Below are positions 52,697-61,552 of a stretch of 64,000 nucleotides of DNA, in pieces (within the stretch, counting starts at the first letter, position 1; the number at the start of each line of letters is the position of its first letter). Below the pieces are notes generated by a model. That model ran no database searches and was not told the origin of the DNA. It was given only the letters and a program-made list of their open reading frames with translations. The DNA is taken from the NCBI RefSeq assembly GCF_042652085.1, contig NZ_JBHSJF010000006.1, positions 930,001-994,000 on the forward strand, given 5' to 3'. The DNA is from Flaviflagellibacter deserti. GTDB lineage: Bacteria; Pseudomonadota; Alphaproteobacteria; Rhizobiales; Methylopilaceae. Both the position numbers and the translations under genes were made by a program.

Positions 52697-54289
52697 ATGC
52701 TGAACACGGTTCGCGCCCGGCGGGGCATGGTCACCTCGCCGCATCACCTGGCGAGCGAGGCCGGGCTTCGCATCCTTCGCGATGGCGGCAATGCCATCGA
52801 GGCGACTGTCGCGATGGCGGCGGCTTTGGCGGTGGTCTATCCGCATATGAACGGGATCGGCGGCGACGGCTTCTGGCTGATTGCCGCCCCCGGACAGGAG
52901 CCCGTGGCCGTCGAGGCCTGCGGACAGGCAGCGGCGCTGGCCGACGTTTCGTACTATCGTGAACGCGGCTTCGCGAGCATTCCGACGCGCGGTCCGCTCG
53001 CGGCGAACACCGTGGCGGCGACGGTCTCAGGCTGGGGTGAGGCGCTCCGCATCTCGTCCGGACACGGCGGCGCGCTGCCTCTGTCTAGACTCGTGGAAGA
53101 TGCCGTCTGGTATGCCGACGAGGGTTTTCCGGTCACCGCGAGCCAGAACGAGCTGACTGTCTCGAAACTCGGCGAACTGCGGGACGTGCCGGGCTTCGTC
53201 GATGCCTTCCTGGCCGGCGGTAGCGCGCCTGCGACCGGCGAAACGCTCAAATCGCCGGCGCTCGCCAGAACACTCCACCGTATCGGCCGCGACGGCGTCG
53301 ACGACTTTTACACCGGAGCCCTGGCGCGCGAGATCGCGGCTGATCTTGAGACCAGTGGCTCACCGGTTCGCGGGGAAGACCTGGAGCGGCATCGGGCCCG
53401 CAGTCGTGCGCCGCTGTCGATGAAGCTGCCCGGCGCGACGCTCTACAATTTCCCGCCGCCGACACAGGGCCTGTCCTCGCTGATGATCCTCGGCATCTTC
53501 AGCAGGCTTGGCGTGCGGGACGCGGACGGCTTTTCCCATATCCACGGGCTCGTCGAGGCCACCAAGCAGGCATTCCTCGTCCGTGATCGCATCATCGGCG
53601 ATCCCGATGCGATGGCCCATGCGCCCGATGCTTTTCTTGATGGCTCGGTTCTGGATTCGCTCGCCCATAAGATCGACCCCGGCCGTGCCCTGCCCTGGCC
53701 CGCGCCACCCTTGGCCGGCGACACTGTCTGGCTCGGCGCGATCGACAAGGACGGTATCTCCGCGAGCTTCATCCAGAGCATCTTCTTCGAATTCGGCTCA
53801 GGTCTCGTCCTGCCGCAGACCGGCGTGCTCTGGCAGAACAGGGGGGCCAGCTTCGTCCTCTCGGACGACAACAATCCCCGCGCGCTCAGGCCGGGCCGCC
53901 GCCCGTTTCACACGCTCAATCCCGCCTTCGCCCGGTTCGACGATGGCCGCGACATGGTCTACGGAACGATGGGTGGCGAGGGCCAACCGCAAACACAGGC
54001 GGCGATCTTCAGTCGCTACGCGATGTTCGGCCAGGAATTGCAGACGGCAGTCACCGCTCCGCGCTGGCTGCTCGGCCGGACTTGGGGCGAGGAGAGCGTC
54101 ACCTTGAAGCTGGAGAACCGCTTTTCTCCGGATATGATCTCAGAGCTTCGCGCTGCCGGTCACAACGTCGAAGTGCTGGACGAATTTACATCGACGATGG
54201 GGCACGCTGGCGCCATCGTCAGGCAAAAGTCCGGCCTGCTCGAGGGTGCAGCCGATCCCCGAAGCGACGGCGCAGCAAACGGCTTTTGA
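52697..54289 (+). CDS. gamma-glutamyltransferase family protein
   Basis: The 530-residue Ntn-hydrolase precursor starts at ATG 52697, 7 nt after the TRAP permease. Early features 'DGGNAIEATVAMAAALAVVYPHMNGIGGDGFWL' fit GGT. The autocleavage threonine is Thr343 in 'GDTVWLGAIDKDG', and 'GEGQPQTQAAIFSRYAMFG' is the usual small-subunit motif. No signal peptide is seen, unlike classical periplasmic GGT, so it is probably a cytoplasmic GGT-like amidase. Position in the TRAP operon suggests hydrolysis of an imported gamma-glutamyl or similar amide. Confidence 0.9.
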   Translation: MLNTVRARRGMVTSPHHLASEAGLRILRDGGNAIEATVAMAAALAVVYPHMNGIGGDGFWLIAAPGQEPVAVEACGQAAALADVSYYRERGFASIPTRGPLAANTVAATVSGWGEALRISSGHGGALPLSRLVEDAVWYADEGFPVTASQNELTVSKLGELRDVPGFVDAFLAGGSAPATGETLKSPALARTLHRIGRDGVDDFYTGALAREIAADLETSGSPVRGEDLERHRARSRAPLSMKLPGATLYNFPPPTQGLSSLMILGIFSRLGVRDADGFSHIHGLVEATKQAFLVRDRIIGDPDAMAHAPDAFLDGSVLDSLAHKIDPGRALPWPAPPLAGDTVWLGAIDKDGISASFIQSIFFEFGSGLVLPQTGVLWQNRGASFVLSDDNNPRALRPGRRPFHTLNPAFARFDDGRDMVYGTMGGEGQPQTQAAIFSRYAMFGQELQTAVTAPRWLLGRTWGEESVTLKLENRFSPDMISELRAAGHNVEVLDEFTSTMGHAGAIVRQKSGLLEGAADPRSDGAANGF

Positions 54290-54328
54290 TCCTTTGGCGC
54301 GCCTCTCCTCACCGCACGCTGTCTCCGC

Positions 54329-55429
54329 TCAAGCCGAGGCGGTTGTCCGGTCGAAGACGGCCGATGCCAGCGCTTCGACGAGAGCACCTTCGACTTTGCC
54401 ACCGGTCGCCAATGTGCGGAGCACGTCGATCGCCGCGGCCGGCGGTAGCGGCTCCTTGTAGGAGCGCCGTTCAATCAGCGCGGCGTAAATGTCGCAAACC
54501 GTCAGAATTCGGGTCATGTCCGGTATCTGATGGCCGCTCAGGCCGTCCGGATAGCCGCTGCCGTCTAGAGCCTCGTGGTGATGCCGGACCGCATGCAGGA
54601 TGTCCGGTCGGATCACGGTCGACGACAGATAGCGGGATCCGACCTCGGGATGGGACTTGATGATCTTGAGTTCGGCGTCGGTCAGCTTCCCCGGCTTGTC
54701 GAGCAGCGCCACCGGGATGGTCGCCTTTCCGATATCATGGAGCATGCCCGCCATGGTCAGCGCCACGACATCCGCGCGCCTCATGCCGAGTGACTGTCCG
54801 AACATGGTCGCCACGCTCGTGACCAGGAGACAGTGCTGGAAGGTGCTCACGTGGTGCTTGCGTATATTGTCCAACCATTTCTCCTGGCCGAATTCCGGAA
54901 TCGCAGCACCGATGTCGCCGCAGGCCCGAAGCGCGCCCTCGACGTCGAGCTTCGCGCCCGTCGAAATGCCGTCGAACATCGACGTCAGCGCGCTGGCGGC
55001 GCCCTTGATCGACCGATCGATCTCGACCTGTCGCCGGTCGCGCTTTCGTTGTGTCGTCCCGATCAGCTCCTGAATGCAGTAGTTGAGTTCCCGCATCCTG
55101 ATGGGACGGTTGATCAGTGCGGTGGCGCCGAGGCTGTTTGCCTGGATCCGCGCCCGAAAGCTTTTCAGATCGACGGAGAAAACCCGCTTCTTCGGCAGAA
55201 CGGGATTTAGGCTCTGGATGATCGCAATGTTTTCTCTGGACAGGGCGACATCGAACACCACCGCCTGCGGCGATCCGAAATCGTATCGCGCGCATTTTTC
55301 GTCGGCGATGTCGACGAAGTCCGCGTCCTGCAAGTCATAGACAGGAGACGACACCGTATCGTCGCCGACGACGATAACCGCCGCGACTTTGTCGTGGTGA
55401 CCAGCCGCCAGGTCCTGGGATCGCAGCAT
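54329..55429 (-). CDS. HD-GYP domain protein with degenerate receiver-like N-terminus
   Basis: The 366-residue protein ends with an HD-GYP domain: 'HVSTFQHCLLVTSVATMFG', 'GMLHDIGKATIP' (HD), 'HPEVGSRYL', 'HHEALDGSGYPDGLSG' (GYP). The first 125 residues look like a receiver domain ('VFDVALSRENIAII', 'NSLGATALINRPI'), but the phosphoacceptor region is poorly conserved. HD-GYP enzymes break down cyclic-di-GMP. The gene stands alone, convergent to the GGT gene and 153 bp downstream of the formate-dehydrogenase accessory operon. Confidence 0.87.
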   Translation of the reverse strand: MLRSQDLAAGHHDKVAAVIVVGDDTVSSPVYDLQDADFVDIADEKCARYDFGSPQAVVFDVALSRENIAIIQSLNPVLPKKRVFSVDLKSFRARIQANSLGATALINRPIRMRELNYCIQELIGTTQRKRDRRQVEIDRSIKGAASALTSMFDGISTGAKLDVEGALRACGDIGAAIPEFGQEKWLDNIRKHHVSTFQHCLLVTSVATMFGQSLGMRRADVVALTMAGMLHDIGKATIPVALLDKPGKLTDAELKIIKSHPEVGSRYLSSTVIRPDILHAVRHHHEALDGSGYPDGLSGHQIPDMTRILTVCDIYAALIERRSYKEPLPPAAAIDVLRTLATGGKVEGALVEALASAVFDRTTASA

Positions 55430-55582
55430 TGTCGGATCACCTATGCGGTCCTCACCTTTTTCGAGCGAGTGGCCGCTTAGTCATTCTCCCTTTAGTTGTA
55501 GATTGATTGTCCTCAATTAACGCGCGGTTAACGGATGAAATGCCACGTGGACGGCGTCGCACACGCCGGTCGAGTATCAGGC

Positions 55583-56032
55583 CTAATCTCTGATCCGCTT
55601 GACGAAAACCTGTTCGACGTGATGTTGGGCGACGAAGATCACGAGTTCGGCCGCGAGTGAGGCAGGCATCGGCACCGCTTCGACGATGAGATCGCCCGCT
55701 TCGGTCATCGCCTCCCCCTCCGCTGGGTCCGCAAGGACCGCAACCAGATCAATTTCGCCCGGGGTCTCGCCGGCTTCAAGCACGACCCAGAGGCTCGGCT
55801 GACCGCTCGCGAGATTGTCGCGATAATTACCGCTCTCAACCGAGTGGAACTCGACCTCGGCATAACCGGCGAAGAGGCTCAGGACGCCCGCTTCGTTCTT
55901 CAACACGGTACCGATCGGGATCTCGGGCGGCTCGACCAGCACTTGGGACACGCGCCAGGAATAGTCAGCCCATTGGGTAACCGCCGGATGCCGCTCGACG
56001 ATGACCCCCACCTTAAAAGCCACTGACGCCAT
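55583..56032 (-). CDS. DUF3305 family protein
   Basis: The 149-residue cytoplasmic protein starts 'KVGVIVERHPAVTQWADYSWRVSQVLVEPP', the DUF3305 signature. No catalytic motif or membrane segment is seen. DUF3305 genes cluster with DUF3306, TorD and formate dehydrogenase in alphaproteobacteria; a maturation or assembly role is inferred only from that association. Last gene of the four-gene minus-strand operon; its ATG shares one base with the preceding stop. Confidence 0.8.
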   Translation of the reverse strand: MASVAFKVGVIVERHPAVTQWADYSWRVSQVLVEPPEIPIGTVLKNEAGVLSLFAGYAEVEFHSVESGNYRDNLASGQPSLWVVLEAGETPGEIDLVAVLADPAEGEAMTEAGDLIVEAVPMPASLAAELVIFVAQHHVEQVFVKRIRD

Positions 56033-57030
56033 CAGCTCGCCTCCGCCAGCGGCAGACCGGTGATGAGGTTTTGCGGCTTGAGCCGGATCGTCTTGTCGGG
56101 TGCAGTCGCCAGGAACAGCCAGACCGGTCGTCCTGCGATTTCGGATCGCGCGACGGTGCTTTCCTCAAAGGACAGGCGAAACAGCCCGACAATCCGGTCG
56201 AGAGCGTCATCGCCGACCTCGTGGCCGCGCCACAGCGCATTGCCGATGCGGGTCGCCTCGGCATCGAGGCCGACGAACCACGCCCAGTCGGTGTCTTCCG
56301 CCTTCGCAACGGGTTCGATGGAGACGCGGATACCGAGCAGATGGGCGATCCATATCTCCAGAGCGCGGGCGAGCCCTGCCCTGCCCTCCGTGCCGGCGAA
56401 GCTCAGGACCATGTCGAAGGCGTCGCTCCGTTCGAAATACCCGTCGGCGTTCGATGCCTCCAGAACGTCGAGATCGGTCACTGCCGGCCCGGCGAACATC
56501 TGCAGCAATGGCGAGTTCGCACGCTGGCCCTCATGCTCCTCAATGATTTCCTGATCGGCCAGCAGCAAGCTTTCCTCGTGGACGCTCGCACGCTGGGGAC
56601 GGAAAAACAGCTCGGATGCCCTGACGATGTGCGGGTCCTCGCAGCCGTCCAAGGCATTGCGGAGAACGACCTGGGTGAGTTGGTTCAAGAACAGCGACGG
56701 CGTTCCGGACAGATCACCCCGCACCAGATTGAGATAGGCTGCCTCGAGCGTCGGCTCGGATATCAGCCGGTCGCGAAAAGTGAGCATGACCCGCCAATTC
56801 TCGCGCGCGTCCTCGTCGTCGAGTGCATCGATCTCGGAAGCGGACACCTTTCGCCGCGGCTCGGCAAGAAGGCTCGAATGTAGCGCCCGTTCCGCAGCGC
56901 AGGCGTCATCAGGCGGAACGAGTTCCGGCCGCGCCAGATAGGCCTTCAGAAATTCATCGGTGACGACCAGCCGGCCGTTTTCGTCATGGTCGAGCAGATG
57001 ATGGCCGGACGATATCCAGAAGTCCTTCAT
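56032..57030 (-). CDS. uncharacterised formate dehydrogenase-associated protein (DUF6352-like)
   Basis: The 332-residue soluble protein starts 'MKDFWISSGHHLLDHDENGRLVVTDEFLKAYLARPELVPP'-like, which I recall from DUF6352 proteins of Hyphomicrobiales. It is acidic, mostly helical in appearance, without Cys clusters, signal peptide or membrane segments. Overlaps neighbours by 4 and 1 nt. Function unknown; the Pfam number is from memory. Confidence 0.65.
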   Translation of the reverse strand: MKDFWISSGHHLLDHDENGRLVVTDEFLKAYLARPELVPPDDACAAERALHSSLLAEPRRKVSASEIDALDDEDARENWRVMLTFRDRLISEPTLEAAYLNLVRGDLSGTPSLFLNQLTQVVLRNALDGCEDPHIVRASELFFRPQRASVHEESLLLADQEIIEEHEGQRANSPLLQMFAGPAVTDLDVLEASNADGYFERSDAFDMVLSFAGTEGRAGLARALEIWIAHLLGIRVSIEPVAKAEDTDWAWFVGLDAEATRIGNALWRGHEVGDDALDRIVGLFRLSFEESTVARSEIAGRPVWLFLATAPDKTIRLKPQNLITGLPLAEAS

Positions 57031-57569
57031 TTCAAATCTGCCTTCGACAAGGTGGCGAGATCGACGTGTTCGATGATCTCGTCGGTTTCGTCCTCGACGA
57101 TTACGAAAGCCTGGGTCGGCTTGGTGATGTCATCGCGCTTGTGGAGGGTGCGGAAGCGTTCGCGTATCCCCTCCGGCTCCGTCGAGCGCTGGACGGCAAG
57201 GAGCGTGTTGACGGGATGGTCGCAAAGAGAGGATGCGAAGGCGATCTCCTCGGCTGCCGCGGCGCGGGCCGCTTCGAAACTCGGCGCCCCAAGATGATCC
57301 ACCAACTGCACGGCAAGGCGATCGATCGCGCCCTTCAGTTCGTCCTCCGTGGCATCGCTGACCACCCCCAGGGTCGACCAGCCGAAGCTCTCGATGCCGA
57401 GCAGGCCCGCGCGGAAGGCCTGCCGGTCCTTCCCCGTGAGTTCGTTCGTGTCGACGTCCCAGAACCGGAATGCGCCGGAGACAGCCCATTCACCGGGCTG
57501 CGCCGCCAGTGGGAAGACGAACTCGTCGGACGGGTCGAGCCGAATTGTCCGGGGAAGTTTCAGGGCCAT
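57027..57569 (-). CDS. uncharacterised formate dehydrogenase-associated protein (DUF6505-like)
   Basis: The 180-residue protein opens 'LPRTIRLDPSDEFVFPLAAQPGEWAVSGAF' and 'FRAGLLGIESFGWSTLGVV' mid-way, features I associate with DUF6505. Soluble and acidic, no recognisable catalytic residues. Start overlaps the ligase-like gene by 10 nt; end overlaps the next gene by 4 nt. Family number uncertain. Confidence 0.62.
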   Translation of the reverse strand: MALKLPRTIRLDPSDEFVFPLAAQPGEWAVSGAFRFWDVDTNELTGKDRQAFRAGLLGIESFGWSTLGVVSDATEDELKGAIDRLAVQLVDHLGAPSFEAARAAAAEEIAFASSLCDHPVNTLLAVQRSTEPEGIRERFRTLHKRDDITKPTQAFVIVEDETDEIIEHVDLATLSKADLK

Positions 57570-58252
57570 GGCGCGCCTGTCTCAGGATCGTGCCACGACG
57601 GCCTGGCCAGGGCATCGCGGAGACTGCCCGCCTGCCCGTCCAGATCGCCGTCATCCGCGATCCGAATCGTCTTCTTTGCGGCCCGGTCGAGCCAAAACCG
57701 CCGAACCGTCGAGAAACCTTCGGTATTCCAATCGTCCATCGCCCTGAGAAGATAACGACTAAAGCCGTCGATTACAGTGGCTGGACTCAGTTCCTCGAAA
57801 CCCTGTTCGTCCAAACCTCCTAGAAGCGGCTGTAATCCGGCCTCCCCGGCGCGCATCACGACGGTGCGGATCATGATGCCGACGACGAGCCAATCGGGCA
57901 CGTCGTCTTCGCTCGACTGGGGCCAGGCCATCTGCAGGCCTCCGACGAGAGCGTCGTCGACACGGATCGCGTCTGGCCAATCGAGCGTAATCGGATGTTC
58001 TGGAGGGGCATGGACGGACAAGGCATCGGCGAGAGCATTGCCGCAGATATAGATCGCCCGCCGCGAAAGCCGGAGCGGCTCGTCCGGTTCTAGGACGATC
58101 GCGAACTCGGCGATGTCGAACCGCCGTGTCCAGACGATCGTCCCTGCTCCGCTCTCCGCCGCGATGTTCTGGGCGTGGCGGAATGCATCTCCGACCTCCC
58201 GGAGAGCGATCAGCGAGAACGGCGGCGGCAGGATCAGTTCTTGGTTGCTCAC
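57560..58252 (-). CDS. biotin/lipoate protein ligase-fold protein, catalytic lysine missing
   Basis: The 230-residue protein resembles the biotin/lipoate A/B ligase family: 'FSLIALREVGDAFRHAQNIA' and 'LDWPDAIRVDDALVGGLQMAWP'. In BirA-type enzymes this last block reads KWPND...K-x-GG, where Lys contacts the adenylate; here Leu102 is at that place, Asp91 replaces the first Lys, and the N-terminal RG-rich loop is 'WTRRFDIAEF'. It may be a pseudo-ligase or handle another ligand. GTG start. First gene of the accessory operon, divergent from the 4Fe-4S protein gene. Confidence 0.68.
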   Translation of the reverse strand: MSNQELILPPPFSLIALREVGDAFRHAQNIAAESGAGTIVWTRRFDIAEFAIVLEPDEPLRLSRRAIYICGNALADALSVHAPPEHPITLDWPDAIRVDDALVGGLQMAWPQSSEDDVPDWLVVGIMIRTVVMRAGEAGLQPLLGGLDEQGFEELSPATVIDGFSRYLLRAMDDWNTEGFSTVRRFWLDRAAKKTIRIADDGDLDGQAGSLRDALARPSWHDPETGAPWP

Positions 58253-58276
58253 GTCACGCCAACACTGGTTGCGCTG

Positions 58277-58299
58277 ATCTATAGAAGTTCTAATCTATA
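58277..58299. promoter_or_regulatory. direct repeats in the divergent gap of the formate dehydrogenase locus
   Basis: ATCTATA occurs at 58277-58283 and 58293-58299 (16 bp apart start to start) in the 84-bp gap between divergent operons, the only AT-rich stretch there. Could be part of overlapping promoters or a regulator site. Confidence 0.3.
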
Positions 58300-58336
58300 A
58301 CCAATTCGGGCGAGGAAGACCCGCTGGAGAAAGCGA

Positions 58337-60067
58337 ATGGCCGAAAGGCCTACCGAGTCCCCCAAGACGATAGCACTGGCGGCAATCGCGGCTGAACCTT
58401 CACCCTCGGTGCCCATGATCCCGCTGCAAAGCGATGGCGTGGTGTTGATCTATGGCAGCGACGGCCGGGCGATTCTCGCGGGACAGGAGCTCGCCGGTCG
58501 TCTCGACGTCACGGTTCTGATCGATTCCTCCGAACCGTTCGATGTGCCTCCCGGACTGGTGTTTCCAGTGGCGCGCGGCCGGATCGTCTCGGCGCGAGGT
58601 CATTTCGGCGCCTATGAACTCACGGTAGACGGCTATTCAGCTCCGCAGGCAGGCGTGGATGGAGCGATCGTCCTCGGCGCCCGCCGCGACGGCGCGGTGT
58701 CCCGTTGCGACCTGATCCTGGATATCTCGGCTCGACCGGCGCTTTTTCCGGCGCACGAGGCGCGAGAGGGATATTTCAAGGTCGATTCGGCGAACCCGGA
58801 ACGTCTAGCCCTGGCGCTGGAGGATGCGGGCGAACTCGTCGGCGAGTTCGATAAGCCCCGCTACATCACCTTCAACGAAGACATCTGCGCCCATTCCCGC
58901 TCGACGATCAAAGGCTGCACAAGGTGCTTGGACGTCTGCGCCATGCAGGCGATCGAGCCGGCGGGGGATCATGTCGAAATCGACGCCTATGTCTGCGCCG
59001 GCTGCGGCAACTGCGCGGCCGTCTGCCCGACGGGCGCCGCATCCTACACCCTGCCGACGGTCGACAACCTGCTGGGCACACTCCGCACTCTGCTGATGTC
59101 CTATCGCGAGGCCGGCGGACGCGACGCGATCGTGCTGTTCCATGACGGCTATCACGGCGCGCCGCTCGTCGAGCAAGTCGACCTTCCCGCCAACGTGCTC
59201 CCGTTCGCCGTGAACGAGATCAAGCAATTGGGCGTCGAGGCGTTCGCCGCCGTTCTCGCCTACGGTGCATCGTCCGTTCGTGTGATCGCGCGGAGGGCTC
59301 CGAAAAACGGTATCGTCGCGCTGTCTGGCACGATCGTAACGGCCAATACGCTGGCGGCAGCTCTTGGCTATGGGGCCGATGCCTGCGGCTTGTTCAATGT
59401 GGATACACCGGACGATCTCGCGACTGCGCTGGAGCTTTCGCCGGTAGGCGTTCCCTCTCCCAACCCGTCGACATTCACTCCAAGCGGCGGGAAACGCAGC
59501 GTGCTGGAGCTGTCTCTACGCATGCTCCATCGGGTGGCCCCGTCGCCGATCGATGTCGTGCCCCTTCCGAAAGGTGCTCCCTTCGGGACGCTGGCGATCA
59601 ACACCGAGGGCTGCACCCTTTGCCTGTCCTGCGTGTCCGCCTGTCCGACCGGCGCGCTTTCCGCGAGCGAGGAGCGGCCGTCGCTGCGTTTCCAGGAAAG
59701 TGCCTGCGTCCAGTGCGGCCTCTGCGCCGCGACATGTCCGGAACAGGTGATCGCCCTCGAACCGCGCCTGGACTTCACCGCCTGGAATGCGCCTCGCCGC
59801 GTGATCAAGGAAGAAGAGCCGTTCTGCTGCATCCAATGCGCAAAGCCTTTCGGCACCAAGAGCACGATCGAACGGATCATCGCCAAGCTCGAATCCAAGC
59901 ACTGGATGTTCTCGGGCGAGAATGCGCGCAGGCTCGACGCGATCAAGATGTGTGAGAACTGCCGGGTCGAAGCCGCTCTGAACGAGGGCTTCGATCCCTA
60001 TGCCGGCGCGGGAAGACCGAAACCCCGCACCGCCGACGACTATCTGTCCGCAGATAACGGCGAGTGA
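58337..60067 (+). CDS. 4Fe-4S ferredoxin-type protein of the formate dehydrogenase locus
   Basis: The 576-residue protein has four [4Fe-4S]-type Cys motifs in two pairs: 'CTRCLDVCAMQAI' and 'CAGCGNCAAVCPTGA' near residues 195-235, then 'CTLCLSCVSACPTGA' and 'CVQCGLCAATCPE' near 420-475, followed by 'CCIQCAKPF' and a late 'CENC'. An N-terminal region of about 170 residues lacks cysteine motifs. It is probably a cytoplasmic electron carrier or a factor for cluster delivery in this locus. GGAG ribosome-binding site. Partner proteins are not proven. Confidence 0.86.
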   Translation: MAERPTESPKTIALAAIAAEPSPSVPMIPLQSDGVVLIYGSDGRAILAGQELAGRLDVTVLIDSSEPFDVPPGLVFPVARGRIVSARGHFGAYELTVDGYSAPQAGVDGAIVLGARRDGAVSRCDLILDISARPALFPAHEAREGYFKVDSANPERLALALEDAGELVGEFDKPRYITFNEDICAHSRSTIKGCTRCLDVCAMQAIEPAGDHVEIDAYVCAGCGNCAAVCPTGAASYTLPTVDNLLGTLRTLLMSYREAGGRDAIVLFHDGYHGAPLVEQVDLPANVLPFAVNEIKQLGVEAFAAVLAYGASSVRVIARRAPKNGIVALSGTIVTANTLAAALGYGADACGLFNVDTPDDLATALELSPVGVPSPNPSTFTPSGGKRSVLELSLRMLHRVAPSPIDVVPLPKGAPFGTLAINTEGCTLCLSCVSACPTGALSASEERPSLRFQESACVQCGLCAATCPEQVIALEPRLDFTAWNAPRRVIKEEEPFCCIQCAKPFGTKSTIERIIAKLESKHWMFSGENARRLDAIKMCENCRVEAALNEGFDPYAGAGRPKPRTADDYLSADNGE

Positions 60068-60119
60068 TTGTTCCCCGACAAGAGCGCGGAGCGCACGCCG
60101 ATCCGGGGCCCAGCGTCCA

Positions 60120-60191
60120 AGTGCGCCGCAGGCGCTCTATAGTAAAGGGCTTTCGCCAGTATGCGCTGGGTCCCGGTTCTCGGGATCCAGC
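60120..60191. terminator. two hairpins between convergent genes (possible bidirectional terminator)
   Basis: AGTGCGCC-GCA-GGCGCTCT (60120-60138, one mismatch) and GCTGGGTCCCG-GTTCT-CGGGATCCAGC (60165-60191, one mismatch) lie in the 149-bp gap between convergent genes. The second resembles the CTGGGTCCCGG-type intergenic repeats I know from Hyphomicrobiales genomes. Only a short T-run follows. Confidence 0.5.
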
Positions 60192-60216
60192 TTTGCTGCA
60201 CCCAGACCGGGATATG

Positions 60217-61479
60217 TCACTTCGTCACGCGCTCCAGAAATCTCACCAAGGCCTCGCGGTCTTCGGGACGGTTGACCGTCTGCTCCGGCATCTTCGTCCC
60301 AGGCGTATAGGCATGGGGGCCGAGCTCGAAGAGTTTCGCGACCGTCTCCGGTGTCCAAATGATGTCCAGGGTCCGGAAAGCCTCCGAATACGGATAGCCG
60401 GGAACCGATGCGATGCGGCGTCCCATAATCCCATAGAGGGTGGGACCGGCGCGGAGGCCCTCGTCCGGGCGGAGCGTGTGGCAGGCAACGCAGGCTCTAA
60501 AGACCTGGGCGCCGGGATCGTCGGCGTAACCGGCGAGAGGATCCGGCGGGTTTCCGGCGACCAGCGGTCCGATAGTCTCTCCGGTTGCAGCGTTCCAACG
60601 GCGGATAATCCGGTCGCCGCCTCCTGTCAGAAGCTCGTCGCCATTCGGCAAGAAAGCCAGCGACCAGACCGGAATACCGGGGCCGACGAGCGTCCGTTCG
60701 ATCTCCAGTCTGTCCGCTGAGAGGATCGCCGAAACCCCGCCGATCACTGCGGAAGCATACCGACGAGTGCCGATCGCGATGGAGATCACCGGCGTTGAGC
60801 CGATTTCAATTTCTTTCATCTCTTTGGTAGTCAGGTCGACTACGCGAAGGCGGCCGTCAGCGCCACCGACAGCCACACGGCCATCGGGAAGCACCGCCAG
60901 CGTGTTGAGCGGCGCCGGGAACCTCATGATCTCCGGCGTGTTCGTCTCGGACCATATCCGCAGAGACGCGTCGTATCCGGCGGAGGCGACCCGGCTATCC
61001 GGAAGAAAGCCGACGCCGTTCACGTTACCCTGATGGCCCTCCAGGACCTGAGCGCCGCCGCCCTCGAGCGGCCAGACCCTTACGGTTCCGTCCCAGGCGG
61101 CGGAGGCGAGCCTGCGGCCGTCCGGCGATACCGCGAGTGCGGCGATCGGAGCGGTATGTCCCTCCAAGACGATCTCTGGCACAGAAGGCCCCGGTTTCCA
61201 GATCGCGATCCGGGCGTCCTCGCCGGCAGTGACGTAGCGGCCGTCCGGAAGGATCGCCACGGCGTTCACCGAGCCGTTGTGAAACTGAAGAACGCTTTGA
61301 GCCGCGCCGCGCTCGAGCGACCAGACGATCGCGGTCGAATCGAAGCTGCCGGAAATCGCCATCTTGCCGTCGCTGGACACCGCGAGCGCACGAACCGGAC
61401 CGCCATGGCCGCGCAATTCCTGGGCTTGGGCGGCGAAGGCAGAAATCAGAAACAGTCCGGCGATAATGGCGCGGCGCAT
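60217..61479 (-). CDS. WD40-repeat protein with C-terminal monoheme cytochrome c domain
   Basis: The 420-residue exported protein has a signal peptide at about 1-18 ('MRRAIIAGLFLISAFAAQAQ'), then about seven WD40-type blades ('GPVRALAVSSDGKMAISGSFDSTAIVW', 'APIAALAVSPDGRRLASAAWDGTVRVW' and others). The C-terminus is a class I cytochrome c domain with heme motif 'CVACH' at 330-334 and probable axial Met397 ('GTKMPEQ'). It should be periplasmic, a propeller-linked electron carrier. An open frame continues upstream through the divergent DUF3306 start and is rejected. Likely redox partner or assembly factor of the formate dehydrogenase. Confidence 0.88.
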   Translation of the reverse strand: MRRAIIAGLFLISAFAAQAQELRGHGGPVRALAVSSDGKMAISGSFDSTAIVWSLERGAAQSVLQFHNGSVNAVAILPDGRYVTAGEDARIAIWKPGPSVPEIVLEGHTAPIAALAVSPDGRRLASAAWDGTVRVWPLEGGGAQVLEGHQGNVNGVGFLPDSRVASAGYDASLRIWSETNTPEIMRFPAPLNTLAVLPDGRVAVGGADGRLRVVDLTTKEMKEIEIGSTPVISIAIGTRRYASAVIGGVSAILSADRLEIERTLVGPGIPVWSLAFLPNGDELLTGGGDRIIRRWNAATGETIGPLVAGNPPDPLAGYADDPGAQVFRACVACHTLRPDEGLRAGPTLYGIMGRRIASVPGYPYSEAFRTLDIIWTPETVAKLFELGPHAYTPGTKMPEQTVNRPEDREALVRFLERVTK

Positions 61480-61552
61480 CGAGGCAGTGAAAGGCAATCG
61501 AAGCGCCGAGTGCAAGCTTGCAATCCGGGTGGGCTGCGCAAAGATGGTCTGC

